From: Echinometra lucunter
Lineage: Eukaryota; Echinodermata; Echinoidea; Camarodonta; Echinometridae
Reading direction: 5' to 3'
NCBI GenBank assembly: GCA_029962745.1
Contig: CM057165.1
Coordinates: forward strand, 22,344,657 to 22,408,656
DNA length: 64,000 nt
In this document: piece by piece, positions 56,450-64,000 of the stretch
Position numbering within the stretch: position 1 is the stretch's first letter
Layout of the letters: each line of letters begins with the position of its first letter
The notes under the pieces: generated by a model
The model's database searches: none
Told to the model about the DNA's origin: nothing
The model's input: the letters and a program-made list of their open reading frames with translations, nothing else
Made by a program: the position numbers and the translations under genes

Positions 56450-56527
56450 AAAATTAAGTTGCTTAATGAATTCAATTAAGTTGCTTAATGAATTCAATTA
56501 AGTTGCTTAATGAATTCAATTAAGTTT
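56450..56527. repeat. 23-bp tandem repeat, 3-4 copies
   Basis: Unit AATTAAGTTGCTTAATGAATTC repeated head to tail; each unit is itself partly palindromic (ATTAAG...CTTAAT). Confidence 0.9.
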
Positions 56528-57029
56528 ACCAAAAACTACCTTTTCAGTTTATTCCATTTAACTGTTCTTGTACATTAATTGAACGAAGAATTCACGCAAA
56601 AACTGCATAGAGCATGTAGAGAGACGTGTACCAGTGTACCAGTTACATTTCCCTGAGTATACCGTACTTACGTCCGCACACACCCTCTTTCGCTCACATA
56701 CTCACAAATGCCAATTCAAGCGACATGAATTCCCCAAAAAATATCTGCCATCCTAAAAGTATTTTGAATTTTGTCAAAATGATATGCATTGTCTTGTTAA
56801 TATAACAACGAAATATAAATATTTATTCGTTCGCACTAATGCACTTAAAACATATAGAATAGGGTTATTTTTCTATGGATGATGCATATGAATGAAAGTT
56901 AGATCCGGTGTCATCAGTCAATAAAAGCCAACATTTAAAATGCAACTGCTAGAAAAGAAAAGGCCTAGTTTTAGAGTGTATAAGGCGTTAAATATTGGAC
57001 CAATTCTGCGATTGGGAAGTTGGTTTTAC

Positions 57030-57052
57030 TTTGCCTTTAACCAAAAATTCAT
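57030..57052 (-). CDS. Candidate exon 1 (start codon) of the collagen gene
   Basis: Reads ATG AAT TTT TGG TTA AAG GCA AA followed by GTAAAA. It encodes MNFWLKA plus two bases that, joined to the first G of exon 2, give Lys, making [19 protein letters not shown], a good signal peptide shape (basic n-region, hydrophobic core). A at -3 of the ATG suits initiation. The donor (AAA/GTAAAA) is weak and the intron would be 3.6 kb, so this is only the best ATG-plus-phase-2-donor I found by scanning upstream. The true exon 1 could lie elsewhere or outside the window. Confidence 0.33.
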
Positions 57053-60000
57053 GCTTAAGTGATGATTTCTTTGGAAGAAAAAAAAAATTATACACGAAAA
57101 CCTCCCAAGCATCAGCATGAACCCCAAATTCAGGGCTGTAAGTTGTACTAAACATAAAAAGGGATTGCTACATCCAGTGGAATGGTTCGCGTCAATAATA
57201 TCTCGATCCAAAATATCTCTGACAATATCCAGCGGCGTTAATCACTCTCACTTCTTCTTCGAAAATTCTTCTCTCATGCTGATGTATTCCGCTATCTATA
57301 AATCGAACTAGCCATTCAATTCAGGTTGCTTAGGTTGTAATTATTCTCCACATATCCTTAAAAATATGACAGGTAGCTATATAGTGTGAGAAATTTACTA
57401 TTTCTCTTACAATATCTTACAATAAAAATGCAGTAAAGTCTCTTTGTTTAAAAAGTAAATGAAATTAATGCTCTTTATCTTTTCTTCCCTCGTTTGCTTC
57501 TTTTTTTTTTTCGATGAGGCAGCAAAGAGATAGATGTAGTAAACAGTCACATTGCTGGATGGTGATGAGAGGTCCAGTGTGTCCGATAGGGCCTGCAGTT
57601 TAACTTCAGGTTTAGGAAGAAAAATACACTTCAAAAAGTAAACCACTTGCAAGGTCAAGACCCGTAAGGCAACCCTTATTTACCACTTTTTTTTTGGTTA
57701 CAAAAGTCAGCGTCCATGTGGCAAGACACTGTCATTACAGAAAACCCAGTTACGGCAAATGCTTTGCACCCCATCTTCAAAAGCACAATCCACAAGACCT
57801 GCAACTGCAAGTGCAATTAAATATGGAAAGAAACAATCCATGGGTCAATGACCTCGTAGCTGACCTGAGTGAACTTTAAACAGTATAAAATCAAGTTCGT
57901 CACACCACCTTAACCTTAACCCTTCCCATGAGATCAAACATGTCACTCCCATACGAATTTTCGAAGGAGTTTACAACCTAGCAGACTGCCCTGAAGTTAT
58001 TTCGCCAGTAATTTTCGCGACTTATCGCCCATGTAGCGAAACTATTAGTGAGTTGTTACGAGGAGAGGGTTAAGGTCAATTGGGTGCCGGGAGTTCATCG
58101 CCATGGTCGGATCGAGGAGCATTGGCAATGGTTGCACTTAAACCACAGAGAGAGAGAGATACGTTTGGGGTTTGGAACGCCAAGATCTGATAGCGGAGAT
58201 TACATATCTGTCAAATATCTTTTGCCGATTGCTTTGGCACACGTCACACCAATTCCAGCACTGCTTCTGGTTGTGTTGCGTGTTCCCATTTGGCCCTGGT
58301 GCGGTAGTAATGTCATTCATAATTCAATTTAACCGTTTTTCCTGCGGCCACGTGCCTAACAGATTTTAGACCCTATCATGTAGTGATATACAAGAGTAAA
58401 CTAACAGTTGACGAGCACATGGTATCAACGAATGTACAAGAAGTTAGTCTTGATGCTGTTTGATTCATCTTTAGAGCTAAGTTCAACTATCAGTAAATTG
58501 ATTTGCGAGCTTTGCAGTTCGTTATTTATATCCACATTCGTTTATTTTTTCACTTGAAAAACATAAGAAATCTCTAATACAGCGTGTATCCGTGCGATCC
58601 CTTCTGTGTGGAGTTTCTTTTAAAATGATTTTCTTATTACTTCTTTAAAGAAATATTGATGATCATATTTTGATATAGGTCCGATCATTCACAATTATTC
58701 GTATGGTTCATTTTTCACACAATGAACGTGAAGAGTTGTAATATTCCATGTAGTAGATAAATTTCTTCTGATATTTCACTTCCTATCATGTGTGACGAAT
58801 ATTATGAGGTGTTGAATAAAGAATAAAAATGAGACAAATTACTTTAATCCAAAATTTCCTGAGATTTTGTTTCTCGTTCTCCTTTTTCATTCGCAAATTG
58901 ATCGTATGGTCGATGATAAGTACAACTGCGATTTTATGCCCCTGGAGCCTGAACATCTAATGACCATAAACTTCATGTAGTGTGTTACAAGCCTTAATAT
59001 CTAAAACCAAGACAGGCTTATCACTGAGTAGGCTTACGGTTAAAGGGTGAAGAAAGCTACACTGAAAAGAGTTTTTGTCTTTCGTTTCACCGGTTTATGG
59101 GAGCTGAAGCCTGGGCATGAAAAGTCCTTGATTTAACTTGGATAGAATACATAGGCAAGTGATGTAAGCAGACATAATAGAAAATCACCATTAAAAAGTG
59201 TCATGCGTTTCCCACCATATTTCTTCCACGAAACCTTCCACAAATCGCAAAACTGAAAGAAGAGACTTTGAGGAAGTATTAAGAATATCCCTAAAATTCA
59301 GGGAGGTGCAGACTAGGTAAATAAATAGAAATCCCAGATGGATTTTGCCCAAGAGCTCTCGTCACTTTGGGGTCAGGGAACTATAGGTCGAAGTTTGCCG
59401 GTAAGAATGGTTTGCCCATTTTCCGCATGCCTCAAGTCTGCACCGAGTTCATTCTTAAAATATTCCTTCTCTAACCAAAATCTGGAAAACAGATCTTCAT
59501 CCATCCGACTGGCGCAAACATTAGAGTCAAGGAGAAGCAGAAGAAAAGGAGCATTTGGTCTTGTCTAAGTTTTACCTAGATAGACTTTTCAAGTGCAAAT
59601 CGATAACATGGAATAACACAATAACCCTCAAATTAAATTTAGACTTAAAATTGACAAACATATGTTTCTAAATGATATCGGAATAACTGGTAGGGCTTTA
59701 GCCTTTGTGGTGTCCAAAATCTTCAGGGAAAAACTTGTTAAACATACTTCACGTACAGCTTGGTTAGTGACGGCAGAGCAACGATTGTTTGATCATTTTT
59801 GTATACCCCCCCCCCCCCCTTTTTCCCCAGGCACCAAAATAAAAATGTTTCAGCGTAAGAATGAAGGATGTTCCCCGCGTTTTGTCAAGGAGTTAACTAG
59901 TCCTTGGTTTTGTCTGGAACAGGGTTGTTATCCTCATCTCCTTGCGTGACTTGAAGAGGGAATATTAACTTCTCTAGGACGAGGTTATCAAAAACACTGA

Positions 60001-63000
60001 TTATTTCCTCCCTGGATGAAGAAAGGTTCAGTAACAAATTGCGGATTACTTTCAACACAGGGGTTTCTCGTCATTCTTTAGAGAGTAATGCCGAAGAGTT
60101 ACCTTGGTAATTCAGACCCTACTGTTCAGGGACTGGTCAATTGACCTGGACAACAGTGTTTGGTCAAGAGTCAAGGATCTTGGGCCAGCCATATTAACGC
60201 ACTGTAATTTGTTTGGTTACGCGAAGATTGCCTCCCAAATTTGATGATGATAACTTGGCCTACAGTTCAAGTTTAGGCAGTGAGCTTTGCAGACTTTGAT
60301 TTTCAACCTCAAATGCTCTTGTACAGCAGCAAAGTATTTTCCAGTCGATCTGACGCCGCAAGACTGTATACTGTTCGGATAAATCGGTCCTGATACCATC
60401 GGCATATTGTTCATGAACTTGAAAATAAATTTTTGCACTTTTTCTAGAAAGTATAGAGAAGCTGCAGGTATTTCATAAAAACAATTTATTATAATATTTG
60501 CCCGATGTATGTCATACACATGATAAAAGCTCAAACAAAATAAAATGACCACCCGAGATATGTTCTCAAAATAAATTGTTAGATCTGGAGCTTTTTTTTG
60601 GTCGACGAAATTAGAAAAGAGTAAAATTTCTCTTGAAGATTTAGACGACTCTCGTTTTGCTGAAATCGTCCAATACTTTTCAAAAGATATGTTTTCAGTC
60701 ATACCAAGCCTTTTTTATCGCGAAACATGATTTTAATTCACGGAAATTCCATTAGAATTTTCCTCGCTATTTGCTCGAAAGTTCTTCACATGTTTTCCCT
60801 TGCTTGACTTGGTGCTGGAAATATCTTCAAAAATCATTTGGACAGCTTAATACCCCTCTAGGATCCGTGGGAGGAAAAGGGTGCGAAAATGTCACTTAGA
60901 ATACATGGTAACACATGTTTAGTGGCCAGAGCTTGTACGATGCAATCTCATTCAATAAAACCATACAAGTTGTCCATCTGCCAAAATAAGAATCTTGATC
61001 AGACAAACCAAAATTCGGAAACCGTTGCAAGCAACATTTCATCTAGATGTTCCCGGATTGTGCGGTAAAATGTCTTTCAGGACATTCATGCTTTATGTTT
61101 TAATGTGATAAAAACATTGTGTAACGTGGGTCAAGAGGGCGACCGGGAGGGGAAGGGTGCTATCGTACAGGGAGTACTTGATGATATGCGGCTCCAGAAA
61201 TTATGGGCGGGGTTCTATCATAATTGTCGCCCTTTTCCCCTCTTCCTCCCACCCCCCCCCCCCATCATAGGGACCCCCCCCCCCCTCCATTTCTACGCGA
61301 CTGGACTACAGCTCGAGATAAAATCTCGATACAAACTGAAAAACAACTTGAAACCAGACAATCACCTGATTACGAGTAGTCCGGAAATATAGCAGATACT
61401 ATTATCGAGATACCATCAAAAACAAATACCTCTTTAAACGTTTTAAATGACAAATATCCTCAGTTCAGAAATGGGGGTAATTTTTAGTAAACAGACTGGA
61501 ATGATGTAACGAATTAAACTAACGCCTACATGCCATCGATCATAACGGCCATTATTAAAGATGTGTATTACTGAAACTGTACAAAGAACACGTTATCTTT
61601 ATACATCTTTAGTCTAGATACACAGGGCTACTTCTAGGTCGTCCCACGTGGAGAATAAATTACCACCAAGATAAATCACCTCTTCCCGTGTCTGATCGCT
61701 CCCGAGAGGGATCTACAAGATTAAGTTTAAAAGAGCGCGAAAAATCTAGACTGCGTCTAGTTTTGGGCAAAGAAAAGAGACCCAAGGAAAGCGTAGTTTA
61801 GACATGAAATTTAGCGAAGAATCATTCATTGCGGCATACAGCTACATGGACATTCCATCCTTGCACATTAGAGCTAACCCGCGAGATTTTAGTGCCGAAT
61901 ACGACGAGCTAGGCACTCTTCGATTCGGCAATTAAGTTGATTGAAGATGCCACGTCACCGTTCATAAAGAATGTGCCGAGAACTCAAGTGAGATTTATTT
62001 CAAAATGAGCACACTGAAGTCATGTTTCTCATAAATTTATCCATAAAGCGCCTCGATGCAGATCGTGACTTTAGAATGACAATGTTTGAAAAAATTCAAT
62101 TCACCTCATAACTTGGATGTGTCATTTTAAGGGGGAATCAAAAGTGAGCTTCGTGGGAAATGTTAAATATATACATGATAGACATGTATATATATATACA
62201 AATTCAGGGCTTTTTGAGCAAGCTTTGGCCTTTCGAGTCAAAAACCCAATTTGTCTGCTCAGAGGAAAGTAGTCTCTTATCGTGACGCTTAAGAAATTGT
62301 GGCAATTTCTTACGTGGTAACAAATCAGTTCAGATAATAATATCCTATGAATAGGGAACGTAGCCGAGAAAGTAGGCCTACATTATTTTCATTAAATATA
62401 TCTTCACATGTAACGCTAAATTGCGAAAGTATATCAGCACATGCGGTACTCCGTCAAACTTGATTAAACTCACCGTTAATCTAATTCAATCTTGTTCAGC
62501 TGCTATTTCTATTTCTTAAAATTATTTTCTTATTCCATTAAAACTAATCACAGTTTCCTGGAAAAAAAAAACCCAAAAGAAATAAAAATTATATGTAAAA
62601 CGATAAAAACTACTTTTGAAAATTCAACTCAAGGGCAATTTCGAAAGCCTATTGTACTGCCCATATAAATCATGTAAAGTCCGTACATTGCTAAAGGTGA
62701 TAGACAGGGCTATGGAAGTTGCCTTAAGTTGATTTTTCGAAAGTAGCTTTTATCGTGTTAATATGGAAACATAGACTGCTCTCCTGTAGATCCCCCGACA
62801 ATCTTTTTTTTTTCAAGAGCAATGGTTTTTTACCATCTCCTGTTTAGTGTATTCTTAAATATACAAATATAAGAAAAATAGCAGGGGGACCGGTGTTTAA
62901 AATGAAGGGAATACAAACTAAGAGGTCTCTCAACCTAAATAATTAATTTGACCGTTAATTCGGTTAACGTTTGACTAGAGCTGCCAACCCCAATTTGGAA

Positions 63001-64000
63001 AAATGCTATGGTCCTATTTCCTTTCAAAGATTCTGATAAACAGGATAAAATCCCACTAGTAGACAGCTCTGTTTGACATATACAATTAACAGACAAGTAC
63101 ATCAGCACATTTTTACAAATGTTTTCAATGTCACTAGTCGCGTACCCCAGAGAGCGATTTTGTTATGATAAGATAATGTTGATTACTATATATTGCCTTT
63201 CTCTCAAGGCCAAACTTTCAGTTGGTGGTTTTGCAGAGGAGCTGGTAGACTGTCCCGTGGAAATCGCTTATAAAACGACATATGTCAAGAACAGGAAATT
63301 GTTATGGCATGTTACGCAATGAAATACAGAAATTGGTCTACGATCCGGAAGTTTCAAGGTCCCATGTGTTTTGTGTTTCAAAGGTATTTCGGCAATTTTA
63401 CCACATTAATCAAAAAGTTTTGCAAAATTTAAGGATAAAAAAGACAAAGAAATATTTATTGAAAGCAAGAGAGGTGTACAAAGGAGGAAGAAAGCGGGGA
63501 GGGGGGATGGAGGGAGGCGGGAATACGGAAGAGTTGTAGGCAAAGTCTTGTGAGCAAACGTTGGGAACTTGCATCATTTAGATAAAAACTGAAAAAGGGT
63601 TCTGAATTCATTCCAGGTTTAGTTAGACAGAGGTTTGCGAAATCTATTCGAAGCTGTAAAGAAAAGGTAGAGTAGAATAGACAAAACTGACCATTCTTAT
63701 TTATAAGCAGAATATCGCTGGTGTCTTCCCCCTTCTCTTCAGGTTAGAATCTTTAGATTTCAGCCGCGCTAACAATCGTACTCTTGAAAAATCATAAATT
63801 ACTGACATTTAAATTATTTGAAAATACATTTAAAGGAAATTTTATCTTGTTTCCCTACATTATTGCCTTGACTTTGATTTGTCATTTGAATTACATCTTA
63901 AAAATTATTGTAAAGAAAACGAAACGGCAGCACAGTCCTGGGGTGGTATTCTGAACATTTGTTATCTCTTATGTTAGTGAAAAGATGTTAGTTGTCGTAA
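57053..64000. other. 5' flank, no recognisable gene
   Basis: Unannotated AT-rich sequence with C-runs at 59806-59820 and 61248-61285. The longest open frame is 161 codons on the minus strand (60217-60702); its product is Lys/Ile/Phe-rich, matches no family I know and could be chance. Promoter elements of the collagen gene should lie here or just upstream of the real exon 1, but I see no convincing TATA/initiator pair. Confidence 0.4.

Noticed and set aside
56661..56735. Alternative exon 1 ending at GTAAGT near 56665 with an ATG near 56735
   Set aside because: The frame hits TGA before the donor; the earlier GTGAGT donor gives phase 0, which does not fit the hydrophobic frame of exon 2.
60217..60702. 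161-codon minus-strand frame
   Set aside because: No recognisable domain and no supporting splice or promoter context; a frame of this length is not surprising by chance in 64 kb of AT-rich DNA read in six frames. Not excluded as an exon.

Overview
This window is eukaryotic and almost certainly from a marine invertebrate deuterostome, most likely an echinoderm. That placing is inference, resting on gene type, AT-rich introns and the repeat families. One gene dominates: a fibrillar procollagen alpha-chain on the minus strand. I traced it exon by exon from a signal-peptide exon (53307-53398) to a TGA stop (4826-4828). Traced parts are: a 581-bp exon for a Thr/Ser/acidic N-propeptide; 55 small phase-0 exons (mostly 54, 45 or 108 bp) encoding Gly-X-Y repeats; a short C-telopeptide/linker exon; and four exons of a fibrillar C-propeptide (COLF1/NC1) ending IGHTCFD. 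Every splice phase closes. Exons 2-63 give 1,471 complete or junction residues, plus whatever exon 1 adds; a weak exon 1 candidate (57030-57052) would make 1,479. The C-propeptide resembles vertebrate types XXIV/XXVII (clade C) more than types I/II/III/V/XI.

Three features stand out in the collagen. No TSPN (laminin-G-like) module lies between signal peptide and helix. The helix counts to 338 triplets (1,014 residues), the classical fibrillar length rather than the shortened clade C length, yet three triplets lack Gly and still keep register. The C-propeptide has one extra Cys, giving 9. Exon lengths still show the ancestral 54/45 alternation known from vertebrate fibrillar collagen genes.

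Layout: 1-2200 repeats and low-complexity DNA beyond the 3' end; 2200-4825 probable 3'UTR and 3' flank; 4826-7269 C-propeptide and linker exons; 7567-50079 helix exons separated by introns full of mobile elements; 50462-53398 N-propeptide and signal exons; 53399-64000 first intron and/or upstream DNA with an inverted pair of tRNA-headed repeats and no second gene that I can recognise.

Mobile elements in the introns and flanks include: a CR1/L2-like LINE remnant (14989-18060) interrupted inside its RT by a tRNA-derived SINE; a second LINE remnant ending in a C2H2 zinc finger (about 32135-32990); a 5'-truncated LINE 3' end (45620-45915); tRNA-derived SINEs; TTAA-flanked piggyBac-like non-autonomous elements, two of them an inverted pair enclosing six collagen exons; several foldback MITEs; and a four-copy repeat family built from ~150-bp units that each carry TGACCTTTGACCT, i.e. 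DR1 nuclear-receptor half-site repeats. No bacterial, CRISPR or viral system is present. The candidates for something undescribed are the TSPN-less, 1,014-residue clade C-like collagen and the DR1-dispersing repeat family.
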